Positions 44,332 to 52,216 of a stretch of 64,000 bases of DNA are shown here, piece by piece; within the stretch, counting starts at the first letter, position 1; the number at the start of each line of letters is the position of its first letter. The notes under the pieces were generated by a model that made no database searches, was not told the DNA's origin, and was given only the letters and a program-made list of their open reading frames with translations. Position numbers and translations under genes: made by a program. This DNA is from Psychroflexus salarius (GTDB taxonomy: Bacteria; Bacteroidota; Bacteroidia; Flavobacteriales; Flavobacteriaceae), in the NCBI RefSeq assembly GCF_900129035.1, contig NZ_FQTW01000003.1:124001-188000 (forward strand). The letters are read 5' to 3'.

Positions 44332-44399
44332 GAATTTTTCAAATTGGTCGACATGCGCATTAACTTAAATTAAAGGTTGTAAGGTATTCTTTTTTGATG

Positions 44400-45683
44400 T
44401 TATGGTTTCACATAAACTTTTCCGCCTTTCATCACGAAATTAACCTTTTCCATCAAAGAAATATTTTTTAATGGATTTCCAGGAACAGCAATAATATCAG
44501 CCTGTTTGCCTTCAGTTAAAGACCCTAATTGGCTGTGTACTTTTAATAGTTTAGCCGCTATAATTGTTGCTGACTGTATGGCTTCTAAAGCTGGCATTCC
44601 GGCTTCAACCATATAAGTAAATTCTTTAGCATTGTCGCCATGTTTAAAAACTCCTGCATCAGTTCCAAAGGCAATATTAACGCCATTTTTATAGGCTTTA
44701 GCAAAGGTGCCTTGAATTTGAGGTCCAACGGCTTTGGCCTTTGGCACAACGACTTCTGGATAGTAATTAGGGATTTCAGCTAATTCAGCAACGCTTTTTC
44801 CTGCTGTGATTGTTAGGACAAGATAGGCATCATATTGCTTCATAAGCTGCATTGTTTCTTCACTCATGTAGGTACCATGTTCAATAGTTTTAATTCCTGC
44901 TTTAATCGCACGTTGCATGCCATTGTCACCGTGCGCATGTGCAGCTGTCAAAAAACCATAATCATTTGCTGTTTGAACAATGGCTTGAAGTTCATCATTA
45001 AAAAATTGTGGGTTTTGCCCGTTTTTAGCTAAGCTTAAAACGCCACCAGTAGCTGTAATTTTTATGACATCTACGCCGTTTTTATAGCGCTGTCTTACTG
45101 CTTTTCTAGCATCTTCTGGACTATTAATAACACCTTGTTTTGGTCCAGGGTTTCCCATAAGTTCTTTTCGATACCCATTTGTAGGGTCGGCATGACCGCC
45201 AGTAGTTGCAATTGATTTTCCGGCTGAATAGACGTGAGGACCAATTACGTAACCTTTGTTAATAGCATCTCTTAAGCTTGTATTAACGCCACTACCACCT
45301 AAGTCTCTTACCGATGTAAATCCAGCTTCTAAGGTAATTTTAGCATGTTTAACAGCTTTAAAAGCCACATCGGCATCATTTTCGGTAAAGCGTTTTATGT
45401 AGCCGTTTTTTGAAGTTTCGGTTTCTAAATGCACGTGCATATCAAACAAACCTGGCATTACAGTAGATGATTTTAAGTCGATGTAATTAGCCTTAGAAGG
45501 AATTTTAGTGTAGCCTTTTTTTATACGCTTAATGCTGGTGCCTTCAACTATTATTGTATGTTCTTTAAGTAATTTGCCTTTTTCAACATCGATAAAATGA
45601 CCGGCGTGAATATAAGTGGTTTGTGCAAATGTTGTGATTCCGAAAAATAAAAAAACACTACATACTTTTAGTAAAAATTTCAT
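44400..45683 (-). CDS. Exported amidohydrolase-family protein (imidazolonepropionase/prolidase-like)
   Basis: A 427-residue metal-dependent hydrolase. A signal peptide (LLKVCSVFLFFGITTFAQ) precedes a TIM-barrel amidohydrolase core. The metal motif is DMHVHLE near residue 80, the KITATGG lysine region lies near 208-214, and further ligands are in AAHAHGDNG and TIEHGTYM. The Asp motif AFGTDAGVF is near 341. Such exported proteins of Bacteroidota are often annotated as Xaa-Pro dipeptidases. The substrate cannot be told from sequence. It has its own promoter. Confidence 0.8.
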   Translation of the reverse strand: MKFLLKVCSVFLFFGITTFAQTTYIHAGHFIDVEKGKLLKEHTIIVEGTSIKRIKKGYTKIPSKANYIDLKSSTVMPGLFDMHVHLETETSKNGYIKRFTENDADVAFKAVKHAKITLEAGFTSVRDLGGSGVNTSLRDAINKGYVIGPHVYSAGKSIATTGGHADPTNGYRKELMGNPGPKQGVINSPEDARKAVRQRYKNGVDVIKITATGGVLSLAKNGQNPQFFNDELQAIVQTANDYGFLTAAHAHGDNGMQRAIKAGIKTIEHGTYMSEETMQLMKQYDAYLVLTITAGKSVAELAEIPNYYPEVVVPKAKAVGPQIQGTFAKAYKNGVNIAFGTDAGVFKHGDNAKEFTYMVEAGMPALEAIQSATIIAAKLLKVHSQLGSLTEGKQADIIAVPGNPLKNISLMEKVNFVMKGGKVYVKP

Positions 45684-45706
45684 ACGCTTACAATTTTCAA
45701 TCTGAC

Positions 45707-45714
45707 CAAATATA
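45707..45714 (-). promoter_or_regulatory. -7 box for the amidohydrolase gene
   Basis: The minus strand reads TATATTTG, matching TAnnTTTG, 23 bases before the ATG. Confidence 0.5.
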
Positions 45715-45764
45715 ATGAAATATAGCTTTAAATAATTGAAATTGCTGTGTAACTAATTTTCAAA

Positions 45765-47051
45765 TTAGTCCTCACCAACACGAATGTAGACGAGTTCAAT
45801 TTTTTTAGAAGAAGCTTCTAATATTTTAATATGAAAATGCTCAATTGTAATTTCACTTCCAATCTCAGGAATTTCTTCAGCGTGATTAACAATTAATCCG
45901 CCAAGGGTTTCATAATTATCGCTTTCAGGTAGGTTGAGTTTATAGCTTTCATTGAGATAATCTACTTCATGACGGGCAGAAAATTTGAAGTGATGTTCCG
46001 AAAGCTGTTCTTCAGTAAGTTCGGCTGAATCGTGCTCATCTTCAATTTCTCCGAATAGCTCTTCTACAATATCTTCTGTGGTCATTATACCGCTGGTTCC
46101 GCCATATTCATCGACAACCACCGAAATGCTGGTACGCTTTTTAATCATTAAGTTTAAAACGTCTTTAACGAGCATAGTTTCAGGAATAAAAACGACTTTA
46201 CGAACTATTTCTCGCAAATGTTTTGGTTTTTTAAAGAGTTCAAATGAATGGATGTAGCCCAAAATGTCATCATTATTAGCTTGATAGACTAAGATTTTAG
46301 AAAGTCCAGTTTCAGTAAATTTTGTGCTTAGTTCGTCTTGATGTACATCAATATCTACTGAAACAATTTCATTTCGGGGAATCATGACTTCACGGGCTTT
46401 TACATCTGAAAACTCTAGGGCATTTTGAAAGAGTTGTATTTCAGAGTCAACTTCTTCTTTTTCATCAATAGCTTCCATTTGTTCATTAATGTAATTGCCT
46501 AACTCTACTTTGCTGAAGTTTAATTGAACTTGGTCGCCTTCAACTTTAAAAAACACTCTTAACACTGAGTCTGAAATCCAAATAATGAATATAGAAATAA
46601 CATAAAAGATGCTGTAAAAAATAAATGCTGGTATGGCAAATACCTTTAACATGGTATTGGCGTAAACTTGAAAAAAAACTTTGGGTAAAAATTCTGCTGT
46701 GAGTAAAATAACTAATGTTGAAATCAAAGTTTGTGAAAACAAACTTGCTTCGGTTAACAGATATTCTAAAATTATATTATTGTAAGGCGCTAAACTTTGA
46801 AACCAATCGATAATTAAATCACCCATAAAAATACCGTAAACCACTAGTGCGATATTGTTGCCAATAAGCATAGCTGCAATAAACTTTGAAGGTTTATTGG
46901 TAAGTATTTTTAGAACTTTGCTGGTTAAATTTTGTTGATTTTTCTCTAGTTCTATGTGAACCTTATTTGAGGATACGAAGGCTATTTCCATGCCAGAGAA
47001 AAAGGCTGAAAGCAGTAGTGAAGCTAGAATTACCAGAATGGTGACACTCAT
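45765..47051 (-). CDS. CNNM/CorC-type membrane protein with CBS domains
   Basis: A 428-residue inner-membrane protein of the HlyC/CorC (UPF0053) family, probably involved in divalent cation handling. The CNNM transmembrane domain (1-180, with SAFFSGMEIAFVSSNKV) precedes a CBS pair (about 205-325, containing VMIPRNEIVSVD and SISVVVDEYGGTSGIMT). The acidic C-terminal CorC/HlyC domain (about 340-425) includes NYETLGGLIV. GldE is a paralogous flavobacterial type, but the gliding-gene neighbours are missing here. It overlaps the next upstream small gene by 4 bases. Confidence 0.85.
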   Translation of the reverse strand: MSVTILVILASLLLSAFFSGMEIAFVSSNKVHIELEKNQQNLTSKVLKILTNKPSKFIAAMLIGNNIALVVYGIFMGDLIIDWFQSLAPYNNIILEYLLTEASLFSQTLISTLVILLTAEFLPKVFFQVYANTMLKVFAIPAFIFYSIFYVISIFIIWISDSVLRVFFKVEGDQVQLNFSKVELGNYINEQMEAIDEKEEVDSEIQLFQNALEFSDVKAREVMIPRNEIVSVDIDVHQDELSTKFTETGLSKILVYQANNDDILGYIHSFELFKKPKHLREIVRKVVFIPETMLVKDVLNLMIKKRTSISVVVDEYGGTSGIMTTEDIVEELFGEIEDEHDSAELTEEQLSEHHFKFSARHEVDYLNESYKLNLPESDNYETLGGLIVNHAEEIPEIGSEITIEHFHIKILEASSKKIELVYIRVGED

Positions 47052-47239
47052 TTATTCGACTTATCTTCGTATTTTTTCCTGAATCTACGTTTGAAGAAAT
47101 ACATAAACACAGCTACTGCAGATAAAAATAGATATAAATAACTTTGTTGTTGGTTTTCAGACCAAGATTTTATGGCTTCATAAATAAAAAAAGCCGCAAA
47201 GGCAATGTAGGCGTATTCAAAGTACTTAAAAAATTTCAT
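47048..47239 (-). CDS. Small two-helix membrane protein
   Basis: A 63-residue hydrophobic protein with two transmembrane helices (YAYIAFAAFFIYEAI and YLYLFLSAVAVFMYFF) and a basic tail (KRRFRKKYEDKSNK). The topology would put both ends in the cytoplasm. I do not recognise a family. It sits between lptC and the CNNM gene (4-base overlap), inside a conserved-looking envelope operon, so a role in envelope biology is plausible. Confidence 0.7.
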   Translation of the reverse strand: MKFFKYFEYAYIAFAAFFIYEAIKSWSENQQQSYLYLFLSAVAVFMYFFKRRFRKKYEDKSNK

Positions 47240-47247
47240 ACTGTTTT

Positions 47248-47817
47248 TTATAATTCGTTGTCTTGGTCTATAATCTGTTTCCCTCTATTTGATCTTGAAA
47301 TGAAAATAGTAAATTTTTGATTAGCATCAAAGCCTTGTCCATTATTTGTAGTGCCGTTAGGCATGGTAATCGTGTAGTTTTGATCTGTAAAAATCCAGCC
47401 TTTATTTTGATCCCAGTATAACTGTTCGCCTTGTAAAACTAAACCCTCTGCGGTTGTTATTGAAACGCTGTCTTGCATATCTACTAAACCCGTTTGTTCA
47501 TAAATGATGGCATATTTGGCAAAAATGCTAGACTTAGATGAATCAGCATCAAAAAAATCGACATCTACTGTATTGGGAAATTCACGATATGGAAATTCAA
47601 AATGGGTATAATCTAGAACTAAAGGGCTTCTTAAATTGACTTTTACTTTGCCACTATCGGTATAAAACAGGTTAACGTTGTAAGCTTTTGCTTGTGGGTC
47701 ATTAGAAATTTGATTGCGTTTATTAACCTCATCTAAGTTACCTTTACATGAAAAAAGTATTGTTGCCCAAAGCAAAGCAACAATACTTTTTTTAATGATT
47801 ATAAGGTTTCGAAACAT
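47248..47817 (-). CDS. lptC: LptC-like lipopolysaccharide export protein (predicted lipoprotein)
   Basis: LptC bridges the inner-membrane LptBFG transporter and LptA in LPS transport. From ATG 47817 the protein is 189 residues with an N-terminal hydrophobic stretch ending in a lipobox (ATILFSCKG). Family elements include KVKVNLRSPLVLDYTHFEFP, VDFFDADSSKSSIFAKYAII, and GLVLQGEQLYWDQNKGWIFT, the periodic beta-jellyroll of LptC. It starts 2 bases after the TPR gene. The lipobox is typical of Bacteroidota LptC. Confidence 0.82.
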   Translation of the reverse strand: MFRNLIIIKKSIVALLWATILFSCKGNLDEVNKRNQISNDPQAKAYNVNLFYTDSGKVKVNLRSPLVLDYTHFEFPYREFPNTVDVDFFDADSSKSSIFAKYAIIYEQTGLVDMQDSVSITTAEGLVLQGEQLYWDQNKGWIFTDQNYTITMPNGTTNNGQGFDANQKFTIFISRSNRGKQIIDQDNEL

Positions 47818-47819
47818 GT

Positions 47820-49187
47820 TTAGTAGCTCGGTACTTTTACAGACTCGCCAACCCAACAAGAAAACGTCACTGTTTTACCACTCATGCCTTCTTGAAAAAT
47901 ATCGGTTTTTTGTGGCGCGCGTGCTCTGTAGCTTTCAGCAGCAGCAGCTGCATTAGATTTTAATGCAGGGTCTACACGGCCAGCACGGTTAGCATAATCT
48001 GCGGCTAACCAGTAGATAGCTCTTTTCTCGAAACTTGTTTCACCACAATTGTTAGCACTTTTTGCATACATTTCGGCAATTTTTAAATAAGCAGCTCCAA
48101 GTGAAGGCTTTATGTTAAGCGCTTTTCTGTAGTAACTTCTTGCTGAAGAGTAACTTCCCATGTTTTTATAAGTTTCTGCGATACTGTAAAAAACACGAGC
48201 TTTATTAGATTTAGACTCTTCTAAACTTGCTGATTGTTTATAGTAATCAAGTGCTTTATTCATTTCTCTATTTTCTTGTGCTAAACGGCCTAAATATAAA
48301 GCGGTTTTAGCTGAAGGTTCTATTTTATTTTGAGCTTCAACTACTTTAAAGAAAATAGGGTCTGAAGTACATTCTTTAGCATAAAGACGACTTGCTGCAT
48401 TTTTTAACCACTCGATATCGGTTTTCTTAGCATCAAAATCTTTTTGGTACATAGGAATTAAGTTATCACAATCGGCTTTACTTCCTAACAAACCATTAAC
48501 ACTACCTTTAATTTTACTGTAATTTCTAAGGTAAATTTCAGAATTCTTTAATATTCGCTTTTCACGTCTTGTTAACTCTTCATTGTTCTGTTCCTTAGCA
48601 ATTAAAGGCTGAGCTTGCGCCGCTTTCTTGTTTTCTTGAGTTTCAAGAAGTCCAATAACTTCATCGTACTTATCAAATAAAAATTGGATGTCACGTTTGC
48701 CTTTATCATTCAGCGTGTTGGCTGTTCTAAAATAAGCATAAAGGGCAACTGGATTATCAAAATTATCGGCATCTTCTTTCACAATAGCTTCAAAAGCTTC
48801 TAATCGTTCCTCTAAAGTCCCAATTTTATTTTTGTACTTAATAAGTGCAATGCTTTCAAGTACGTCAGCATTATTGGTTTTTTCAGGAAAATATTTTAAA
48901 CGTAGGTTTTGGTTTTTGATATACTTCTCAACCAAGCTTAATTTTTCTTCTTTAGTCTCAGCAGCTTCAATTAAATCTTCAAGCATTTTTTCACCACGTT
49001 GGTAAAGAAGAAGTTTTGAGTCTGAACATTCAGCTATAAGTTGCTCATATTTAGGTAAAGCATCTTCATAATTTTTAACCTTAGCACTTTCATTAAATAG
49101 GCTAAGTGTAACCATACAATCTTGTGCCATTGCAGCTACACTAAAAAACACACTCAATAATGTAAATAATAACTTGTTACGTTTCAT
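47820..49187 (-). CDS. Periplasmic TPR protein
   Basis: A 455-residue exported protein. A signal peptide (LLFTLLSVFFSVAAMAQ) is followed by many helical repeats. The clearest TPR units are SNKARVFYSIAETYKNMGSY, SARSYYRKALNIKPSLGAAY (residues about 330-375), with earlier degenerate repeats. Several cysteines may form disulfides (SKADCDNL, AKECTSD). It lies between a porin-like gene and lptC, as in other Bacteroidota envelope operons. The function is inferred only as a protein-interaction scaffold in the periplasm or outer membrane. Confidence 0.78.
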   Translation of the reverse strand: MKRNKLLFTLLSVFFSVAAMAQDCMVTLSLFNESAKVKNYEDALPKYEQLIAECSDSKLLLYQRGEKMLEDLIEAAETKEEKLSLVEKYIKNQNLRLKYFPEKTNNADVLESIALIKYKNKIGTLEERLEAFEAIVKEDADNFDNPVALYAYFRTANTLNDKGKRDIQFLFDKYDEVIGLLETQENKKAAQAQPLIAKEQNNEELTRREKRILKNSEIYLRNYSKIKGSVNGLLGSKADCDNLIPMYQKDFDAKKTDIEWLKNAASRLYAKECTSDPIFFKVVEAQNKIEPSAKTALYLGRLAQENREMNKALDYYKQSASLEESKSNKARVFYSIAETYKNMGSYSSARSYYRKALNIKPSLGAAYLKIAEMYAKSANNCGETSFEKRAIYWLAADYANRAGRVDPALKSNAAAAAESYRARAPQKTDIFQEGMSGKTVTFSCWVGESVKVPSY

Positions 49188-49197
49188 AATAGCAATT

Positions 49198-50442
49198 TTA
49201 ATTAAATTTTGATTTAATAAACCATTTGTCGTTAAAAGAAAAGCTTAAGAAGACACTTAAGTAATTCTCTTCAATTAAATTATTGTTTTTTGTTCCGCGG
49301 GTAAAGTATTCAACACCAATATTTGCATTAGTAAATACACGACCAGCTGGTATACCTACACCAAAAGTTATACCAAACTCATTAATATCTTCACCACGAT
49401 AGTTTAAACCTGTTTCTTCAAAACGAATTCCAGCACGATAGGTTAATCTATTGTAAAAGCGTACAGGATCATTGTAACGCGGTGTAAAAAAGCCGCCTAA
49501 TTTGAAGGTTTGGGATGCGTTGTAGGACACATCGCTATTAAAATTGAAATCTAAATCGTTAAAATTAGATGCATCTTTTGCAACATAATCAGCACCGATG
49601 TACCACTTTCGTGTTTCTCCTAAACCTAAACCAAGTGTTGTTTCAGATGGGATAGTTAAGGTTGAGGTGTTTTCAGGAAGCTTATTTTCATCAATAACAA
49701 CCACATTATTATTTGTAAATATTTGTACAGAAGCCAAGCGTCTATTAATTGTGGCATCAAGTTCTGCTTCAGGTTGATAACTTGCGGAAGCTCTTAAATA
49801 AGTATTCTTAGAAATTTTGAAATCTTTCATCACCCCTAAATCAAAGGTAAAGCCGCGTATTTCATTTTTTATAATTTCACGCGTAGCGTATTGCACTTGT
49901 GCTTGTGAGACAATGTTTTGATAATCTAAAGTCCCAAAATTATAATTAACAGAACCACCAATTTTAAAATTGTTAAATAGCTCTGTTCCAGCACTAAAAT
50001 ATACTGAATTCAAGCCTCCTTTACCTTCAAATTGGTTTGAGAATTCAGCGTCTCTAGTTTCAATATTATAACCTACTGAAGTGACAGGCTTTAAACCTAC
50101 TCCAACACCAAATCGATTAAAAGGAATACCAATGGAAAGGTAATCAAAAGTGGTGTAAGTTTGACTCTCACTTTGAGAATTAGTTTCAGTATTTAAGCTA
50201 TTTACCGTCATGCTAGCTGCTAAGGCTGTATAGCCTAAATCACCATATGCTGCTGGATTTTGAAGATTAAGGTGAATACTATCTGATGCAGAGGATAAGC
50301 CTCCCATAGCTCTATTTTCGGCGGTTCCCTTAAACGAGTCGTTACCAATTCCTAGAAACGAATATGGCGAAAACGTGCCTTCTTGTGCGTAGATGCTGAA
50401 GCTTACAAGCAACAAAATAACTGTGCTGAAGTATTTTATCAT
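49198..50442 (-). CDS. Outer-membrane beta-barrel protein
   Basis: A 414-residue protein with a signal peptide (TVILLLVSFSIYAQ), beginning EGTFSPYSFLGIGND, the start of a family of Bacteroidota putative porins. The body is a row of amphipathic beta strands (for example FKIGGSVNYNFGTLDY, TYLRASASYQPEAELDA). It ends with an aromatic-rich C terminus (SVFLSFSFNDKWFIKSKF), typical of FadL/OmpP1-like or UPF0164-type barrels. No signature gives a substrate. It overlaps coaX by 4 bases (ATGA). Confidence 0.75.
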   Translation of the reverse strand: MIKYFSTVILLLVSFSIYAQEGTFSPYSFLGIGNDSFKGTAENRAMGGLSSASDSIHLNLQNPAAYGDLGYTALAASMTVNSLNTETNSQSESQTYTTFDYLSIGIPFNRFGVGVGLKPVTSVGYNIETRDAEFSNQFEGKGGLNSVYFSAGTELFNNFKIGGSVNYNFGTLDYQNIVSQAQVQYATREIIKNEIRGFTFDLGVMKDFKISKNTYLRASASYQPEAELDATINRRLASVQIFTNNNVVVIDENKLPENTSTLTIPSETTLGLGLGETRKWYIGADYVAKDASNFNDLDFNFNSDVSYNASQTFKLGGFFTPRYNDPVRFYNRLTYRAGIRFEETGLNYRGEDINEFGITFGVGIPAGRVFTNANIGVEYFTRGTKNNNLIEENYLSVFLSFSFNDKWFIKSKFN

Positions 50443-51170
50443 GAATTTTTATTGTATTCTAAAATGAAATTCAAACCCTTAACTAAAAAATTTGAAGTCG
50501 CAAATATGCTATTTTTTAAACGAGTTGACAAGATTTGATGGTCGCCACCTGTTAAAATAACTGTTAAATCTTCATAATCAGATAGATAATCAGTAATAAA
50601 CCCATCAACCTCTTTAACTAACCCAACTAAAGCACCAACATGCATAGATGTTTCAGTGGTATTGCCAATCAAATCTTTATTTAACTCTTGCTTAGTTAAT
50701 AACGGTAATTTATCAGTAAACGTATGCATAGCTTTAAATCGCATGTGTAAACCAGGTGATATGGCGCCACCATGATATACTTTTTTTCTATCTATAAAAT
50801 CGTAAGTTACACAAGTTCCGGCATCAATTATTAAACAATTTTTTTGCGGAAATTCTTTTATAGCCGCGCTTACCAAAGCTAAACGATCTAGGCCAAGCGT
50901 TGTCGGTGTTTTATAGTTATTTTTAAAAGGAAACTCACTTTTGTGTGATAAAATATGAAGTTTTGTACGTCTTTCTAATAGTTGAAGCAATTGCGGTTGA
51001 TCCTGTTTAGTTGAAGCGACGATGCTGTACTTAATAGGGTAATTATTTAGAATCTTTTCTGTACGACTAATTGCTATCTCATAGTTTAAAGTTACGCTTG
51101 ATATTAACTTATTGTTATTAAAAACAGCCAGTTTAATCAAACTATTACCTGCATCGACAATAAAATTCAT
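50439..51170 (-). CDS. coaX: Type III pantothenate kinase
   Basis: CoaX phosphorylates pantothenate in the first step of coenzyme A synthesis. From ATG 51170 the 243-residue protein starts MNFIVDAGNSLIKLAVF, the phosphate 1 motif. TTLGLDRLALVSAA is near residue 90, IDAGTCVTYDFI (phosphate 2 motif) near 115, and GGAISPGLHMRF near 132. The ASKHA fold and length are typical. The ATG is preferred to an upstream start because that would lie across the -7 box. It heads the minus-strand operon running to the CNNM gene. Confidence 0.92.
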   Translation of the reverse strand: MNFIVDAGNSLIKLAVFNNNKLISSVTLNYEIAISRTEKILNNYPIKYSIVASTKQDQPQLLQLLERRTKLHILSHKSEFPFKNNYKTPTTLGLDRLALVSAAIKEFPQKNCLIIDAGTCVTYDFIDRKKVYHGGAISPGLHMRFKAMHTFTDKLPLLTKQELNKDLIGNTTETSMHVGALVGLVKEVDGFITDYLSDYEDLTVILTGGDHQILSTRLKNSIFATSNFLVKGLNFILEYNKNS

Positions 51171-51189
51171 AAGTATATGAGTTATTACG

Positions 51190-51197
51190 CAAAAATA
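51190..51197 (-). promoter_or_regulatory. -7 box for coaX operon
   Basis: The minus strand reads TATTTTTG, matching TAnnTTTG, 19 bases before the chosen coaX start. No good -33 element was found. Confidence 0.45.
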
Positions 51198-51222
51198 CGA
51201 TTTAAAAAATTTAAAGCTTTTA

Positions 51223-51254
51223 TTTTGGTAGAATGATAAATGCATTTATATTTG
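51223..51254 (+). promoter_or_regulatory. Promoter of tRNA-Phe (-33 TTTTG, -7 TATATTTG)
   Basis: TTTTG at 51223-51227, a 19-base spacer and TATATTTG at 51247-51254 match the Bacteroidota -33/-7 promoter well. The tRNA begins 16 bases after the -7 box. Confidence 0.7.
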
Positions 51255-51270
51255 CATCCGCAAAACTACC

Positions 51271-51343
51271 GGTGCCTTAGCTCAGTTGGTAGAGCAAAGG
51301 ACTGAAAATCCTTGTGTCCCTGGTTCGATTCCTGGAGGCACCA
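51271..51343 (+). tRNA. tRNA-Phe (anticodon GAA)
   Basis: The cloverleaf is complete: acceptor GGTGCCT pairs with AGGCACC, D arm GCTC..GAGC, anticodon stem AAGGA/TCCTT with loop CTGAAAA (anticodon GAA), T arm CCTGG/CCTGG with loop TTCGATT, discriminator A at 51343. The 3' CCA is not encoded (the sequence continues CAGTTTT). The 3' tail from about 51315 is repeated, imperfectly, 360 bases downstream. Confidence 0.97.
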
Positions 51344-51352
51344 CAGTTTTAA

Positions 51353-51385
51353 AAGCCCCACAATTAGTTGGGGCTTCTTTTTTTT
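51353..51385 (+). terminator. Terminator of tRNA-Phe
   Basis: The stem AAGCCCCA/TGGGGCTT (51353-51360 and 51369-51376) is followed by CTTTTTTTT. It would end tRNA transcription before the GIY-YIG ATG at 51392, only a few bases later. Confidence 0.85.
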
Positions 51386-51391
51386 CTGTCG

Positions 51392-51673
51392 ATGCACTTT
51401 TTATACATTATATATTCAAAATCACAGGACCGATTTTATGTTGGTGAAACTTCAGACCTAAATTACCGGCTTGAGTTGCATAACACGCATCATTTTAAGG
51501 GCAGTTATACTAAAATAGCAAGTGATTGGGCGTTTGTTTTGCAGCATGAATGCTCGAGTAAAACGGAAGCTTTATACTTAGAGCGATTTATTAAGCGAAT
51601 GAAAAGCAGAAAATTCATAGAAAAAATTATCAATGACCCAAAAATTTTAATGAACATTAGTCAAAGGGATTAA
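51392..51673 (+). CDS. GIY-YIG domain protein (small single-domain type)
   Basis: A 93-residue protein. GIY-YIG-fold residues are visible: FLYIIYS (the GIY position) then DRFYVGETSDLNYRLELHN (the YIG position reads YVG). The catalytic Arg is in the RLELHN segment and the conserved Glu in KTEALYLERF. GIY-YIG domains cleave DNA in homing endonucleases and UvrC. These one-domain bacterial forms have poorly known roles. ATG at 51392 is used; the longer frame starts inside the tRNA terminator. There is no independent promoter between terminator and ATG, so expression by read-through of the tRNA transcript is plausible. Confidence 0.85.
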   Translation: MHFLYIIYSKSQDRFYVGETSDLNYRLELHNTHHFKGSYTKIASDWAFVLQHECSSKTEALYLERFIKRMKSRKFIEKIINDPKILMNISQRD

Positions 51674-51674
51674 T

Positions 51675-51961
51675 TGTCCCTGGTTCCTCCGATGCTTCGG
51701 AGCTGGAGGCACCACAGTTTTAAAAGCCCCACAATAAGTTGGGGCTTCTTTTTTTTCTGTCGATGGACTTTCTATATATTATATATTCAAAATCAAAGGA
51801 CCGATTTTATGTTGGGGAAACTTCAGACCTAAATTATCGGCTAGAGTTGCATAACACGCATCAGTTTAAGGGCAGTTATACTAAAATAGCAAGTGATTGG
51901 GCGTTTGTTCTGCAGCATGAATGCTCGAGTAAAACGGAAGCTTTATACTTAGAGCGATTTA
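51675..51961 (+). repeat. Tandem duplication copy 2 (truncated, T-loop replaced by hairpin)
   Basis: The tail repeats TGTCCCTGGTTC, then instead of GATTC has CTCCGATGCTTCGGAG (an inverted repeat of 6 bp with a 4-base loop). CTGGAGGCACCAC, the terminator and the GIY-YIG coding region follow, up to GAGCGATTTA at 51961, where it diverges from copy 1. Downstream of the hairpin the offset between copies is 371 bases. Confidence 0.8.
51724..51756 (+). terminator. Second copy of the tRNA-type terminator
   Basis: The stem AAGCCCCA/TGGGGCTT (51724-51731 and 51740-51747) with a T run is copied with the rest of the duplication. There is no complete tRNA in front of it. Confidence 0.7.
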
Positions 51962-51972
51962 CAATAAGATAA
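51763..51972 (+). pseudogene. GIY-YIG duplicate, truncated after residue 66
   Basis: The copy retains MDFLYIIYSKSKDRFYVGET and the later KTEALYLERF, then reads TIR and stops. The complete copy has 24 further C-terminal residues after the shared part. It differs from copy 1 at several amino acids (for example Q for H in HNTHQFKG). A product of 69 residues is possible, but loss of the C-terminal helices suggests inactivity. Confidence 0.75.
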
Positions 51973-52132
51973 TTAGGTTAGTATCTATAATTTTAGGTTA
52001 GGGTAATTTAAGACTTAATTTTTCTCTTTAAATCAAAACAAAATTAACTACAATATTTTCATTAGAATTATCCATCAAATTTTATTAAAGTATAACTTTA
52101 TCACATAAATCAGCTGTTTTGACCCTAAAAAG

Positions 52133-52199
52133 TACGGTTTTTGCTCACTTTTTTTACGGTTTTTGTTCACCAACTTTAATTTTTAGCGATGTATTTTTA
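52133..52199 (+). promoter_or_regulatory. Regulon promoter A: direct repeat at 22-bp spacing plus -7-like box, upstream of the LytTR gene
   Basis: TACGGTTTTTGCTCAC at 52133-52148 is repeated as TACGGTTTTTGTTCAC at 52155-52170. Starts are 22 bases apart, two helical turns. TATTTTTA at 52192-52199 lies 21 bases after the second repeat, and the LytTR ATG follows at 52217. The same layout occurs at 56147 and 57931. The repeat is placed where a -33 element would be, as for an activator. Confidence 0.75.
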
Positions 52200-52216
52200 G
52201 CCTAAAATTTAAAGTT

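Larger units (their letters stand above)
51315..51674 (+). repeat. Tandem duplication copy 1: tRNA 3' tail + terminator + GIY-YIG gene
   Basis: This segment begins in the variable loop/T arm of tRNA-Phe, passes through its 3' end and terminator, and includes the complete GIY-YIG gene. It ends exactly where copy 2 begins. Confidence 0.8.

Noticed and set aside
51368-51391. Upstream start for the GIY-YIG gene
   Set aside because: The eight extra codons lie within the tRNA terminator and have no ATG. The ATG at 51392 opens the domain.
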